DNA from: Shewanella litorisediminis
GTDB lineage: Bacteria > Pseudomonadota > Gammaproteobacteria > Enterobacterales > Shewanellaceae
DNA: 64,000 bases
Assembly (NCBI RefSeq): GCF_016834455.1
Contig: NZ_CP069213.1
Location: 2,542,501 to 2,606,500 of the forward strand
Reading direction: 5' to 3'
This document shows, piece by piece, positions 43,596 to 52,881 of the stretch. The notes under the pieces are model-generated. The model was not told the DNA's origin and made no database searches. It saw nothing but the letters and a program-made list of their open reading frames with translations. The stretch's first letter is position 1. The number at the start of each line of letters is the position of its first letter. The position numbers were made by a program, and so were the translations under genes.

Positions 43596-45047
43596 TCAGA
43601 GATCAGTGTGCCACAGCGCCAACGTCAGATAACTGCCCCAGGGCGAAACCTGCCCCATGAGAGTATCAGGCGCCTTTGCCCACCCCATGGCTTTAAGCTT
43701 TTGCTTCACGACCAGATCGCCCGCGAGCAAAATATCCGGATCCGACAACCCCCTCATACGGGCATAGCTGACCGTCCAGGGACCAATCCCTTTAACACCA
43801 AGCAAGGCTGCATCGTCCGGTTGGGGGGATCGGCTAAAGAGCGCTGCCATCTCCAACAGCGCCTTTTTTCTGCTCCCCGGCATTTTCAAACTTTCGAGCG
43901 TGGCCGACGCCACTTGTTCCGCGGTGGGAAAAACCCGGCAGCGTCTGCCGCCAAGTTCAACCTCGTCTGATGTTTCGTCTGTCAACAAGCCCAGGAGCCT
44001 CGTCGCCTGAGCAAGACTCACCTGTTGCCCGAGCACCGCACGGCACGCGGCCTCAAAAAAACTGCCGGCGCCCGGTAATGTCATGGTATTGAGTACCACG
44101 CCATCAGGCATGGGCGCTTGAATATGCTCATGAATGAGCGAGAGATTGGCGTCCACATCCAGCACCCGCTTGATTTCGGCCAGCCATTGGCTGAGCGCAC
44201 TGACACGCCCTCCCGGGTAGATGGTAACCGCCAAGGCATTTTTGCCCGCCTGCAAACAAGCCTCAAACCAGCCAGCGTCACCAGCAACCCTTAGAGTACG
44301 ACCATAGCAGGCCTCGCCTGCATCGTTAGAAAACCATTCGGCGCCGGGAATCGCCCTTGCCATAAAAAAGGCCCTGAGCTGCATAAAGTCGTAAGGGGGC
44401 CTGAAACTTAAATTAAGTCGAATGCCAGCATCCTTTACCTTGCTGGCGGCCCGGATGGCGCTTGGCGTTAACGCAAGGCGTTCGCGGAATACCTCATTGA
44501 ATCGCCTCACCGAGCCGAACCCAGCCGCAAAGGCTACATCCGTGATGGGCAACGACGTTTGATGCAGGAGTGCTTTGGCCAGCAGCAAACGGCGATAATC
44601 CCCAAAGGCTTTGGGCGACATACCCAGGTGCTCACAAAACAATTTTCGCAGATAGCGGCTGCCAACGCCCACACGCCCGGCGAGCGCTTCCATGGCCTGA
44701 GCCTGAGTTTGAGCCTGCTCGGATGTATGTTCGTCGGTCGCATTCAACGCCCCCGCATCTATAAGCGCCATGGCTCTGGTCAGGGTCGTTGCCGTGCCAC
44801 GCCATGGCGACGAGCCGGGAGCCGATTCGGGACGGCATCTGAGGCACGGGCGCAACCCCGCTGCCGCAGCCGCCAGGGCAGACGCGAAATAGCGTACGTT
44901 TTCCTCTTTTGGGGCTGTGGCCGGGCAAATGGGGCGACAATAAATCCCGGTGGAAAAAACACCGGTGAAAAACAGTCCGTCGAAGCGGGCGTCGCGGCTA
45001 AGGCGCGCCCGTTGGCAAATTTCCGCCGAGGGCAATTGCTGGAACAC
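43596..45047 (-). CDS. Ada-AlkA fusion: methyl-sensing regulator and 3-methyladenine glycosylase
   Basis: A 483-residue protein starting at GTG 45047 (AGG upstream). Residues about 1-85 are the Ada metal-binding/methyl-acceptor domain: YCRPICPA and LRPCLRCRPES hold the four Cys zinc ligands. Residues about 125-195 are an AraC-type helix-turn-helix (LGMSPKAFGDYRRLLLAKAL, ITDVAFAAGFGSVRRFNEVF). Residues about 205-480 are AlkA: an N-terminal beta domain, then the HhH-GPD glycosylase with GVKGIGPWTVSYARMRGL and the catalytic Asp in ILLAGDLVVKQ. It senses methyl phosphotriesters, presumably activates its own operon, and excises alkylated bases. Confidence 0.94.
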   Translation of the reverse strand: MFQQLPSAEICQRARLSRDARFDGLFFTGVFSTGIYCRPICPATAPKEENVRYFASALAAAAAGLRPCLRCRPESAPGSSPWRGTATTLTRAMALIDAGALNATDEHTSEQAQTQAQAMEALAGRVGVGSRYLRKLFCEHLGMSPKAFGDYRRLLLAKALLHQTSLPITDVAFAAGFGSVRRFNEVFRERLALTPSAIRAASKVKDAGIRLNLSFRPPYDFMQLRAFFMARAIPGAEWFSNDAGEACYGRTLRVAGDAGWFEACLQAGKNALAVTIYPGGRVSALSQWLAEIKRVLDVDANLSLIHEHIQAPMPDGVVLNTMTLPGAGSFFEAACRAVLGQQVSLAQATRLLGLLTDETSDEVELGGRRCRVFPTAEQVASATLESLKMPGSRKKALLEMAALFSRSPQPDDAALLGVKGIGPWTVSYARMRGLSDPDILLAGDLVVKQKLKAMGWAKAPDTLMGQVSPWGSYLTLALWHTDL

Positions 45048-45249
45048 GGCTAAACCTGTCTAGAGTGAGAGTAAAATCACTTTACCCGAGCCCGGGGGCA
45101 TCAACCAGCGGAAATCGGCCCTCAACCCGAATCCCCTCTCCCCTTTCCGCTTACCTGTCGAAAATAAGCATAGTCTGAAACAGAAATTAACAATCACCCC
45201 TACCCTAATTGGGATATGCTGTGGCGATTGTTAATGGAATCCAAGAATT

Positions 45250-47088
45250 ATGATTAAGCTCTTTCAACTCTTTGAACGCTGGACGACCGCGTTACCTGAC
45301 GCGAACGCAACCAAACCGCCATCCGGCTTATTCGCTTTTTGCCGCCACTACACGCGCGGATTTGAAGTGCCACTCATCTGCATGTCACTTCTGACAGCGC
45401 TGCTTGCGGCACTTGAAGTATCGCTGTTTGGTTTTATGGGGCAACTGGTGGATTGGCTGGTGAATAAGGACCCAGCAACTCTGCTGCAGGACGAAGGCAA
45501 AACACTGCTTGGCATGACCTTGCTGGTGCTGGTGGCAATCCCCTTGTTGGTGCTGCTGCACGCATTGATTGCGTATCAGAGTCTGCTTGGCAACTATCCC
45601 ATGTCCATTCGCTGGCTGGCTCACCGTTACCTGCTGAGACAAAGCATAGGGTTCTATCAGAATGAATTTGCCGGCAGGATTGCCACCAAAGTCATGCAGT
45701 CGGCGCTTGCGGTACGTGAAACCGTCATGAAACTGCTGGATGTCGCCGTGTATATCCTGGTGTATTTCACCTCGATGCTGGTGATCATCGCACAAAGCGA
45801 CTGGCGACTCATGCTGCCGATGCTGGTATGGCTTTGTTTTTACGTAGCATTGCAATGGTATTTCATTCCCAGATTGAAACGGGTGTCAACAGAGCAGGCA
45901 GATGCCCGCTCGACCATGACAGGTCGCATTGTCGACAGTTACACCAATATTTCCACCGTGAAGCTCTTTTCCCATACCCAAAGAGAAGCTGACTATGCCC
46001 GCGATGCCATGGGCGGATTTCTGGACACCGTATACCGGCAAATGCGTTTGGTGACCGGGCTTAACGTCAGTGTGCAGATCATCAACTATATGCTGGTGTT
46101 TGCCGTGGCGGCGATTGCCATAGTGCTGTGGACCGAGCAGGCCATCACCATAGGAGCTATCGCCATTGCCGTGAGTTTGGCGCTGCGTCTCAATGGTATG
46201 AGTCAGTGGATCATGTGGGAAGTAAGCTCCCTGTTTGAAAACATCGGCACTGTGGTGGATGGTATGAATACCCTCTCCAAACCCACTCAGATTGAAGACG
46301 CACCGAACGCCAAGGCGCTGCAGGTGAGCAAAGGGGCAATTCACTACAACGACGTGAGCTTTCATTATGGCGAAGGCAGCGGCGTGATTGACGGACTGGA
46401 GCTCAATATTCGCCCCGGTGAAAAAGTGGGACTCGTGGGCCGTTCGGGCGCAGGAAAATCCACCATGGTGAATCTGTTGATGCGCTTTTATGATGTGGAG
46501 CGCGGCGAAATACTTATCGACGGCCAGCCCATACATGCGGTAACCCAGGATTCTCTGCGGGCGCACATAGGTATGGTCACCCAGGACACCTCTTTGCTGC
46601 ACCGCACTATTCGGGAAAATATTCTCTACGGCCGCCCGGATGCGACAGAGGAAGAACTGAATAAGGCTATCGACAGGGCACAGGCGCGGGAATTTATTGA
46701 GCAGCTGAGCGACCCCTCCGGCAACCATGGGTTGGATGCCATGGTGGGCGAACGTGGTGTTAAACTCTCCGGCGGACAGCGCCAGCGTATCGCCATCGCC
46801 CGTGTACTGCTTAAGGATGCGCCTATTTTGATCTTGGACGAAGCCACCTCGGCATTGGACTCTGAAGTGGAAGCGGCCATTCAGGAAAGTCTGTACCAGT
46901 TGATGGAAGGTAAAACTGTGATTGCCATTGCCCACCGTTTATCGACCATCGCCGCCATGGACAGGCTTATAGTACTCGATGAAGGTAAAGTCGTTGAGCA
47001 AGGCAGCCATAAGGAGCTGGTGGCTCACGGCGGCATTTACGCTCAGCTGTGGGCGCACCAGACCGGTGGTTTCCTCGGGACTGAGTAG
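45250..47088 (+). CDS. ABC exporter, fused membrane and ATPase domains
   Basis: A 612-residue type IV exporter half-transporter. Six membrane helices lie in residues about 35-330 (ICMSLLTALLAALEVSLFGF and TLLVLVAIPLLVLLHALIAY among them). The nucleotide-binding domain is at about 360-600, with Walker A GRSGAGKST, the Q-loop VTQDTSL, signature LSGGQRQRIAIARV, Walker B ILILDEATSALD and the H-loop AHRLST. It probably works as a homodimer exporting lipid, peptide or drug; no substrate clue is present. It stands alone, with a terminator 16 bp after the stop. Confidence 0.92.
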   Translation: MIKLFQLFERWTTALPDANATKPPSGLFAFCRHYTRGFEVPLICMSLLTALLAALEVSLFGFMGQLVDWLVNKDPATLLQDEGKTLLGMTLLVLVAIPLLVLLHALIAYQSLLGNYPMSIRWLAHRYLLRQSIGFYQNEFAGRIATKVMQSALAVRETVMKLLDVAVYILVYFTSMLVIIAQSDWRLMLPMLVWLCFYVALQWYFIPRLKRVSTEQADARSTMTGRIVDSYTNISTVKLFSHTQREADYARDAMGGFLDTVYRQMRLVTGLNVSVQIINYMLVFAVAAIAIVLWTEQAITIGAIAIAVSLALRLNGMSQWIMWEVSSLFENIGTVVDGMNTLSKPTQIEDAPNAKALQVSKGAIHYNDVSFHYGEGSGVIDGLELNIRPGEKVGLVGRSGAGKSTMVNLLMRFYDVERGEILIDGQPIHAVTQDSLRAHIGMVTQDTSLLHRTIRENILYGRPDATEEELNKAIDRAQAREFIEQLSDPSGNHGLDAMVGERGVKLSGGQRQRIAIARVLLKDAPILILDEATSALDSEVEAAIQESLYQLMEGKTVIAIAHRLSTIAAMDRLIVLDEGKVVEQGSHKELVAHGGIYAQLWAHQTGGFLGTE

Positions 47089-47104
47089 CCTTTATCCACT
47101 CAAT

Positions 47105-47135
47105 AAAAGGGCACTAAGCAATTGTGCCCTTTTTT
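47105..47135 (+). terminator. ABC exporter terminator
   Basis: AAAAGGGCAC / GTGCCCTTTTTT with a 9-base loop. Confidence 0.85.
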
Positions 47136-47436
47136 ATTGCCTATCTTCGCTTATGTGTTTTCCTTCCCGAGTTCAGGCACGGGTTATCAGCTCACGCTCA
47201 ACATGCCCCGCTCAGATTTGCGGTTTAAAGAATCGCGACATTGAAGAGTATGACAGGACTAACTGACAGGCCGGGGCCTGAATTAAGTATCTCGTTGATT
47301 ATACAAAGCACTATAAACAGCAGGTGGCACGCTTACGCGCATTAACTGATTTAAGGCTGTCATTCAGGACTGTGAGGAAACGACAGTTATGGACTTGATC
47401 TATGGGGAGTAAGAGCGAAACATCCACACCAGAAAA

Positions 47437-47464
47437 CAAAAAACCACCCTATGGGTGGTTTTAA
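47437..47464 (-). terminator. tRNA operon terminator
   Basis: On the minus strand, AACCACCC / GGGTGGTT with a TAT-type loop, then a T-run. It lies 4 bp past the last tRNA-Ala. Confidence 0.87.
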
Positions 47465-47467
47465 ATG

Positions 47468-47543
<76 letters not shown>

Positions 47544-47551
47544 GAAAAATG

Positions 47552-47627
47552 TGGCATCCCCTAGGGGATTCGAACCCCTGTTACCGCCGTGAAAGGGCGG
47601 TGTCCTAGGCCTCTAGACGAAGGGGAC
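47552..47627 (-). tRNA. tRNA-Glu(UUC), copy 1
   Basis: 76 nt with CCA. Anticodon loop CTTTCAC between CCGCC and GGCGG, T-loop GTTCGAATC. Acceptor starts GTCCCCT and ends AGGGGAT, a G1:U72 wobble. Same sequence in all six intact copies. Confidence 0.97.
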
Positions 47628-47661
47628 CCTGGGCTCACGATTAACGCCGTGATTACGTATT

Positions 47662-47737
<76 letters not shown>

Positions 47738-47745
47738 GAAAAATG

Positions 47746-47821
47746 TGGCATCCCCTAGGGGATTCGAACCCCTGTTACCGCCGTGAAAGGGCGGTGTCCT
47801 AGGCCTCTAGACGAAGGGGAC
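47746..47821 (-). tRNA. tRNA-Glu(UUC), copy 2
   Basis: Same sequence as copy 1; follows tRNA-Ala copy 2 after 8 bp, the same pairing as copies 1. Confidence 0.97.
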
Positions 47822-47857
47822 CCTGGACTTAAGTGTTTAGACTCGCTTAAAAGAGTG

Positions 47858-47948
47858 TGGTATCCCCTGGAGGATTCGAACCACTGTTACCGCCGACTCT
47901 CTACCCAGAGAAAATGGGCGGTGTCCCAGCCCTCTTGACGAAGGTTAC
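47858..47948 (-). pseudogene. Aberrant tRNA-Glu-like copy 1 with enlarged anticodon arm
   Basis: 91 nt. It follows the tRNA-Glu sequence in the D-arm, T-loop (GGTTCGAATC) and CCA end. The 7-nt anticodon loop is replaced by about 22 nt that can form an extra hairpin (TCTCT-GGGT-AGAGA) on the intact CCGCC/GGCGG stem, so no UUC anticodon is exposed in the normal place. The acceptor strand GTAACCT and the T-stem AGTGG/CCTCC have mismatches. Most likely non-functional as a tRNA. Confidence 0.8.
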
Positions 47949-47982
47949 ACTGGACTCACGATTAACGCCGTGATTACGTATT

Positions 47983-48058
<76 letters not shown>

Positions 48059-48095
48059 GAAATCTTCGCTGAACTGGCAAAAACTTCAGAAAATG

Positions 48096-48171
48096 TGGCA
48101 TCCCCTAGGGGATTCGAACCCCTGTTACCGCCGTGAAAGGGCGGTGTCCTAGGCCTCTAGACGAAGGGGAC
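48096..48171 (-). tRNA. tRNA-Glu(UUC), copy 3
   Basis: Same sequence as copy 1; 37 bp spacer to tRNA-Ala copy 3. Confidence 0.97.
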
Positions 48172-48207
48172 CCTGGACTTAAGTGTTTAGACTCGCTTAA
48201 AAGAGTG

Positions 48208-48299
48208 TGGCATCCCCTGGAGGATTCGAACCACTGTTACTGCCTACTTTCTACCCAGAGAAAGTAGGGCGGTGTCCCAGTCCTCTGTACGAAGGGTAC
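48208..48299 (-). pseudogene. Aberrant tRNA-Glu-like copy 2 with enlarged anticodon arm
   Basis: 92 nt. Same plan as aberrant copy 1, but the inserted hairpin is longer and perfect: CTACTTTCT / AGAAAGTAG around a CTGGGT loop. The acceptor strand (GTACCCT) is better paired than in copy 1 and the T-arm mismatches are shared. The insert has diverged between the two copies yet stays paired. Confidence 0.8.
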
Positions 48300-48333
48300 C
48301 CTGGACTCACGATTAACGCCGTGATTACGTATT

Positions 48334-48409
<76 letters not shown>

Positions 48410-48446
48410 GAAATATTCGCTGAATTAGCAAAAACTTCAGAAAATG

Positions 48447-48522
48447 TGGCATCCCCTAGGGGATTCGAACCCCTGTTACCGCCGTGAAAGGGCGGTGTCC
48501 TAGGCCTCTAGACGAAGGGGAC
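48447..48522 (-). tRNA. tRNA-Glu(UUC), copy 4
   Basis: Same sequence as copy 1; last part of the second ~350-bp unit. Confidence 0.97.
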
Positions 48523-48576
48523 CCGGACCACTGTTATCCTCGGTGACGAGCACTGGTTTTGCGAAACTCAGTAAAA

Positions 48577-48652
48577 TGGCATCCCCTAGGGGATTCGAAC
48601 CCCTGTTACCGCCGTGAAAGGGCGGTGTCCTAGGCCTCTAGACGAAGGGGAC
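48577..48652 (-). tRNA. tRNA-Glu(UUC), copy 5
   Basis: Same sequence as copy 1, in the first 130-bp unit. Confidence 0.97.
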
Positions 48653-48706
48653 CCGGACCACTGTTATCCTCGGTGACGAGCACTGGTTTTGCGAAACTCA
48701 GTAAAA

Positions 48707-48782
48707 TGGCATCCCCTAGGGGATTCGAACCCCTGTTACCGCCGTGAAAGGGCGGTGTCCTAGGCCTCTAGACGAAGGGGAC
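48707..48782 (-). tRNA. tRNA-Glu(UUC), copy 6
   Basis: Same sequence as copy 1, in the second 130-bp unit. Confidence 0.97.
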
Positions 48783-48798
48783 CCGGACAAGAGAAACT

Positions 48799-48874
<76 letters not shown>

Positions 48875-48941
48875 ATGCTTCTCTTACTGCATTTGAGTGT
48901 GCTGCCAGCGTTGCTGACACCGTGTCTCGACTGCGTGGCGC

Positions 48942-48970
48942 ATTCTATGCAGCACACCAAAATGTGTCAA
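48942..48970 (-). promoter_or_regulatory. sigma70 promoter of the tRNA operon
   Basis: On the minus strand: TTGACA (48970-48965), a 17-bp spacer, TAGAAT (48947-48942), then a GC-rich GCGCC discriminator, as in stable RNA promoters under stringent control. It lies 8 bp past the gltX stop and 68 bp before the first tRNA. Confidence 0.85.
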
Positions 48971-48978
48971 CGCCTTTT

Positions 48979-50388
48979 TTAGGAATTTATCCTATCTGCT
49001 ACAAAATCAACCGCTTTGGAGATTCTTTGCTCAGAACGGGCCTTTCCGATGAGTTCCAGGGTGATATCCAATCCAGGCGACTGCCCTGCCCCGGTCACGG
49101 CAACGCGCAGCGGCATGCCCACTTTGCCCATACCCACTTCCAGTTCAGTTGCTGTGTCTTCAATGGCTTGATGAATCGCTTCACGTGTCCACTCGGTCAA
49201 GGCAGCCAGTTTCTGCTGAACCAGTTTCAAAGGCTCGAGTGCCACACCACGCAAATGTTTCTTGGCTTGCTCAGCATCGAACTCTTCGAAGTCTTCATAG
49301 AAATAGCGGCTTGATGCAGCCAGTTCTTTCAATGTCTTGGCGCGTTCAGACAGCGCGGTCACCACGTCGGCAAGTGCGGGACCATTGCTGGTATCAATAC
49401 CCTGGTCTTTCATGTGCCACTCAAGGTGCTTGGCCACATATTCAGGATCCAGTGCTTTAATATAGTGTTGGTTCAGCCACAGCAGTTTTTCGCTGTTAAA
49501 AGCAGACGCCGCCTTGTTGATGTCATCGAGACGGAAAAACTCTACCAATTCATCCATGGAGAAGATTTCCTGATCGCCATGGGACCAGCCCAGACGCACC
49601 AAATAGTTCAGCAAGGCTTCCGGCAGGTAACCATCGTCACGGTACTGCATCACACTCACAGCGCCGTGGCGCTTGGACAGCTTGGCACCATCATCACCCA
49701 GGATCATGGAAACGTGGGCATATTCAGGAATAGGCGCACCGAGCGCTTTGAGAATGTTGATCTGGCGCGGAGTGTTGTTGATATGGTCTTCACCGCGCAC
49801 CACGTGGGTAATGCCCATGTCCCAATCGTCAACCACCACGCAGAAGTTGTAAGTAGGGCTGCCGTCGGTGCGGCGAATGATAAGGTCATCCAGCTCTTCG
49901 TTGGCAATCTCGATGCGACCACGCACGTGGTCATCAAACACAACACTGCCGCCCTGAGGGTTCAGGAAGCGCACCACATGGGGCTCACCTTCGGCACGTG
50001 GGGCAGCGCCGCGGCAGCAACCATCATACTTCTGACGCTCGCCCTTGGCGGCCTGTTCTTCGCGAACGGCTTCCAGACGCTCTTTGGAGCAGTAACACTT
50101 GTATGCAGTACCGGCCTTGAGCATTTGGTCGATAATTTCGTTGTAACGGTCAAAACGCTTGGTCTGGTAATAAGGACCCTCATCCCAGTTAAGGTTAAGC
50201 CACTCCATCCCTTCCAAAATGGCGTCTACCGCTTCCTGAGTTGAACGTTCAAGGTCGGTATCTTCGATACGCAGCACAAACTCACCCTGATTGGCGCGGG
50301 CATGGAGCCAGGAATACAGCGCGGTACGGGCACCACCGACGTGCAGGAATCCAGTGGGGCTGGGAGCAAAACGGGTTTTTACAGTCAT
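48979..50388 (-). CDS. gltX: Glutamyl-tRNA synthetase
   Basis: A 469-residue class I synthetase. The ATG at 50388 gives the standard N-terminus ([19 protein letters not shown], containing the HIGH-equivalent HVGG). The KMSKS equivalent is KLSKRHG. A Cys-rich SWIM-like segment is visible (CYCSKERL and DGCCRG), as are [15 protein letters not shown] and the C-terminal anticodon-binding helices. It charges tRNA-Glu; the six tRNA-Glu genes begin directly downstream on the same strand, behind their own promoter. Confidence 0.97.
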   Translation of the reverse strand: MTVKTRFAPSPTGFLHVGGARTALYSWLHARANQGEFVLRIEDTDLERSTQEAVDAILEGMEWLNLNWDEGPYYQTKRFDRYNEIIDQMLKAGTAYKCYCSKERLEAVREEQAAKGERQKYDGCCRGAAPRAEGEPHVVRFLNPQGGSVVFDDHVRGRIEIANEELDDLIIRRTDGSPTYNFCVVVDDWDMGITHVVRGEDHINNTPRQINILKALGAPIPEYAHVSMILGDDGAKLSKRHGAVSVMQYRDDGYLPEALLNYLVRLGWSHGDQEIFSMDELVEFFRLDDINKAASAFNSEKLLWLNQHYIKALDPEYVAKHLEWHMKDQGIDTSNGPALADVVTALSERAKTLKELAASSRYFYEDFEEFDAEQAKKHLRGVALEPLKLVQQKLAALTEWTREAIHQAIEDTATELEVGMGKVGMPLRVAVTGAGQSPGLDITLELIGKARSEQRISKAVDFVADRINS

Positions 50389-50628
50389 AGGGGACACTAA
50401 CCTATTAGCAAAGGGCCATTGGGCCTTAAGGGTCAAAGTGGCGGTATTCTACCAGTGTATTGGGCCGATGGAAAATGGGCACATGCCGGGTAATGGGTCG
50501 CTATAAAGGGGGACTCAAAACTTCATGGCATGAAACCCGCGCTTCTTATTCAAGAATAAACTGAGCCCCGTTTAGGGCTGTCAGTACTTTTATTCTATGC
50601 TCAGTGAAGATAATGACAGGAATATCCC

Positions 50629-50856
50629 ATGGCCAACGTCAGTCAATCCGCGTCGCTGGACAGTATCGCCGCCTATCTCAAGCGCCTGCACGGCTGCGAT
50701 CAGGATACTGCGCTCAAAGAAGCCAGAGAGGTCATGCATAACCTGATGGCCATGCGCCAAAAAGGGTTTATTAATGGCTGGTACTTTGACGAGCGCGGAC
50801 ACCTCGAACTGCTGCCAAGTGATGCCGTACAAAAACACCTCTCTCCCCCAAGATAA
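50629..50856 (+). CDS. Small conserved-looking hypothetical protein
   Basis: 75 residues from ATG 50629, with GACAGGA upstream. The sequence is helical and polar (SLDSIAAYLKRLHGCDQDTA, then LKEAREVMHNLMAMRQKGF), and ends with a short aromatic beta segment (GWYFDERGHLELLPS). No signal peptide or membrane segment, and no family that I recognise. It is divergent from gltX and upstream of the dctP promoter region. Confidence 0.6.
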   Translation: MANVSQSASLDSIAAYLKRLHGCDQDTALKEAREVMHNLMAMRQKGFINGWYFDERGHLELLPSDAVQKHLSPPR

Positions 50857-50905
50857 GCCCACCTTTAGGCAGGTGCCGGCACGGCTATCCAATGCTCACT
50901 TTGGG

Positions 50906-50949
50906 TGGGTTTCCACCCATTCAGGATATTAGTGTGAGCGGCAGCTCAC
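50906..50949 (+). promoter_or_regulatory. Candidate DctD upstream activation site
   Basis: Two short perfect inverted repeats: TGGGT-TTCC-ACCCA (50906-50919) and GTGAGC-GGCA-GCTCAC (50934-50949). Their left ends are 28 bp apart, and they lie about 80-125 bp upstream of the -24 element. That placement fits enhancer sites for a sigma54 activator such as DctD. Position-based inference. Confidence 0.45.
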
Positions 50950-51027
50950 CCACCCTCTCCCACTACGTGCGACGGATCACTGATTTAACCGCTTTATTAC
51001 CAAGGAGTTAAAGCAATGTTAACCACA

Positions 51028-51044
51028 TTGGCCTACTCTTTGCC
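51028..51044 (+). promoter_or_regulatory. sigma54 promoter of dctPQM
   Basis: TTGGCCTACTCTTTGCC: GG at 51030-51031 and GC at 51042-51043 with exactly 10 bp between, and TTGC at the -12 element. It lies 80 bp upstream of dctP. The dctD product encoded downstream is a sigma54-dependent activator, which supports the call. Confidence 0.75.
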
Positions 51045-51123
51045 TTGTCTTTAACAGACCTCAAGGGACATCACTGCTGTATCCCGAGGAAAGATACGCA
51101 ATAACAACTCAAGGGAATTCAAC

Positions 51124-52143
51124 ATGAAAGTATCAAAACCAGCGACCCTGCAATCACTCTTTACCCTCGGCAAGGCCAGTCTGTTGGCAACCGTGCTGGG
51201 ATTCAGCTTTGGTGCCGCCGCCGAGCCGGTGGAAATCAAGTTTTCTCACGTGGTGGCGGAAAACACCCCCAAAGGCCAGATGGCGCTCAAGTTCAAAGAG
51301 CTGGTAGAAAGCCGCCTGCCAGGTGAGTACAAGGTGAGTGTATTTCCCAACTCACAACTCTTTGGTGACAACAACGAACTGGCGGCGCTGCTGTTGAATG
51401 ACGTACAACTGGTGGCTCCATCTCTGTCCAAGTTCGAACGTTACACCAAAAAGCTGCAGGTATTCGATCTGCCCTTCCTGTTTGAAGACATGGATGCGGT
51501 GGACCGTTTCCAACAAAGCGAAGCCGGTCAGCAACTGCTGAACTCCATGAGCCGTAAGGGTCTCGTGGGTTTGGGGTATCTGCACAATGGCATGAAGCAG
51601 TTCTCAGCCAACAACGCCCTGTCTCTGCCGGGCGATGCGGCCGGTAAAAAATTCCGCATCATGCCGTCAGACGTGATTGCAGCGCAGTTTGAAGCTGTCG
51701 GCGCCATCCCGGTGAAAAAGCCTTTCTCCGAAGTCTTTACCCTGCTGCAAACCCGGGCCATCGATGGTCAGGAAAACACCTGGTCCAATATCTATTCCAA
51801 AAAGTTTTACGAAGTACAAACGCACATCACCGAGAGTAATCACGGGGTGCTCGATTATATGCTGGTGACCTCTGAAACCTTCTGGAGAAGCCTGCCCAAG
51901 GACAAACGTGACATCATCAAGCAGTCAATGGACGAAGCTGTTGCTCTGGGTAACAAACTGGCGTTGGAAAAAGCCAACGAAGACCGTCAGCTTATTCTGG
52001 ACTCCAAGCGTGTTGAACTGGTGACACTGACTCCTGAGCAACGTCAGGCCTGGGTCAATGCCATGCGTCCGGTATGGTCACAGTTTGAAGACAAAATTGG
52101 TAAAGACCTGATTGAAGCCGCTGAATCTGCCAACCAGCGCTAA
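51124..52143 (+). CDS. dctP: TRAP C4-dicarboxylate binding protein DctP
   Basis: A 339-residue periplasmic solute receptor with a signal peptide (ASLLATVLGFSFGAAAEPV). Family motifs: IKFSHVVAENTPKGQMAL, KEL-ESRLPGEYKV, the substrate Arg region KKFRIMPSDV, and GQENTWSNIYSKKFYEVQ. It delivers succinate, fumarate or malate to DctQM. It is followed by a hairpin before dctQ. Expression is probably driven by the sigma54 promoter and DctBD. Confidence 0.95.
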   Translation: MKVSKPATLQSLFTLGKASLLATVLGFSFGAAAEPVEIKFSHVVAENTPKGQMALKFKELVESRLPGEYKVSVFPNSQLFGDNNELAALLLNDVQLVAPSLSKFERYTKKLQVFDLPFLFEDMDAVDRFQQSEAGQQLLNSMSRKGLVGLGYLHNGMKQFSANNALSLPGDAAGKKFRIMPSDVIAAQFEAVGAIPVKKPFSEVFTLLQTRAIDGQENTWSNIYSKKFYEVQTHITESNHGVLDYMLVTSETFWRSLPKDKRDIIKQSMDEAVALGNKLALEKANEDRQLILDSKRVELVTLTPEQRQAWVNAMRPVWSQFEDKIGKDLIEAAESANQR

Positions 52144-52149
52144 GCCCGT

Positions 52150-52176
52150 GTGGGGCACCCAGGTGCCCCACTTTTG
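52150..52176 (+). terminator. Intra-operon hairpin between dctP and dctQ
   Basis: GTGGGGCAC / GTGCCCCAC with a 4-base CCAG loop and TTTT following, 6 bp past the dctP stop. Likely a partial terminator that makes the receptor more abundant than the membrane subunits. Confidence 0.75.
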
Positions 52177-52239
52177 TCACTCAATAACCAGGGATGACGC
52201 TGCCACAGGGACGGTGCAGATATTCCGGGGAGAGCATCA

Positions 52240-52881
52240 GTGATTTCTCGTATTTTTGGTTACTTTGAAGAAGGCGTACTTAACCTTCTTATCACCCTCA
52301 TGACGTTGCTGGTATTCATGGAGGTCATTGCCCGATTTTTCTTTAATACCGGCTTTTTGTGGATCCAGGAGCTGACACTCACCATTTGTGGCTGGTTTGT
52401 GCTCTTTGGCATGTCCTATGGCATCAAAGTGGGCGCCCATATCGGCGTGGATGCCTTTGTCAAAAAACTCAAGCCGGGCGCCCGGCGTATATCGGCGCTG
52501 CTTGCCGTCAGTATCTGCCTGATTTACTGCGCCATGTTCCTTAAGGGTACCTGGGACTATCTGTCGCAAATTTATCACATCGGCATTGGCATGGAAGATT
52601 TGGACGTGCCCTCGGTGCTGATGAACCAAATGAGCGAAGACTTTGCCTGGGAGGTGATGCGTATCGACCCCGAAGACCCCGCCATTCCCCTTTGGATAAG
52701 CCAAAGCATTCTGATCTTGGGATTCATGATGTTGACCTGGCGCTTTCTTGAACTGGCTGCGGCCATTTTCCGTGGCACGTCCAACGGATTCAGCTTCCAT
52801 GACGAAGCCAAAGAAAGCATGCACCTGGCTGACGAGCAGTCGGGCGCCAACGACAAGAACAATGACGGAGCCAAGTCATGA
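52240..52881 (+). CDS. dctQ: TRAP transporter small membrane subunit DctQ
   Basis: A 213-residue membrane protein starting at GTG 52240 with GGGGAGAG upstream. Four helices; the family motif region reads EVIARFFFNTGFLWIQELTL, then GWFVLFGMSYGIKVGAHIGV. A charged C-terminus of about 40 residues follows. It joins DctM to form the Na+-driven importer. It overlaps dctM by 4 bp (ATGA). Confidence 0.93.
   Translation: MISRIFGYFEEGVLNLLITLMTLLVFMEVIARFFFNTGFLWIQELTLTICGWFVLFGMSYGIKVGAHIGVDAFVKKLKPGARRISALLAVSICLIYCAMFLKGTWDYLSQIYHIGIGMEDLDVPSVLMNQMSEDFAWEVMRIDPEDPAIPLWISQSILILGFMMLTWRFLELAAAIFRGTSNGFSFHDEAKESMHLADEQSGANDKNNDGAKS

Larger units (their letters stand above)
47089..47467. other. Intergenic region between the ABC exporter and the tRNA array
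   Basis: 379 bp bounded by the exporter terminator (47105-47135) and the tRNA operon terminator (47437-47464). The ~300 bp between hold no gene, promoter or repeat that I can support. Confidence 0.6.
48523..48782 (-). repeat. Tandem 130-bp duplication carrying tRNA-Glu
   Basis: 48523-48652 and 48653-48782 are two apparently identical 130-bp units, each a 54-bp spacer (containing GTTATCCTCGGTGACGAGC) plus one tRNA-Glu. Confidence 0.92.

Noticed and set aside
45886-46935. 349-codon open frame antisense to the ABC exporter
   Set aside because: Shadow of a strongly supported gene; no recognisable domain.
46979-47266. 95-codon open frame over the end of the ABC exporter
   Set aside because: Starts inside the exporter in another frame and runs through its terminator.
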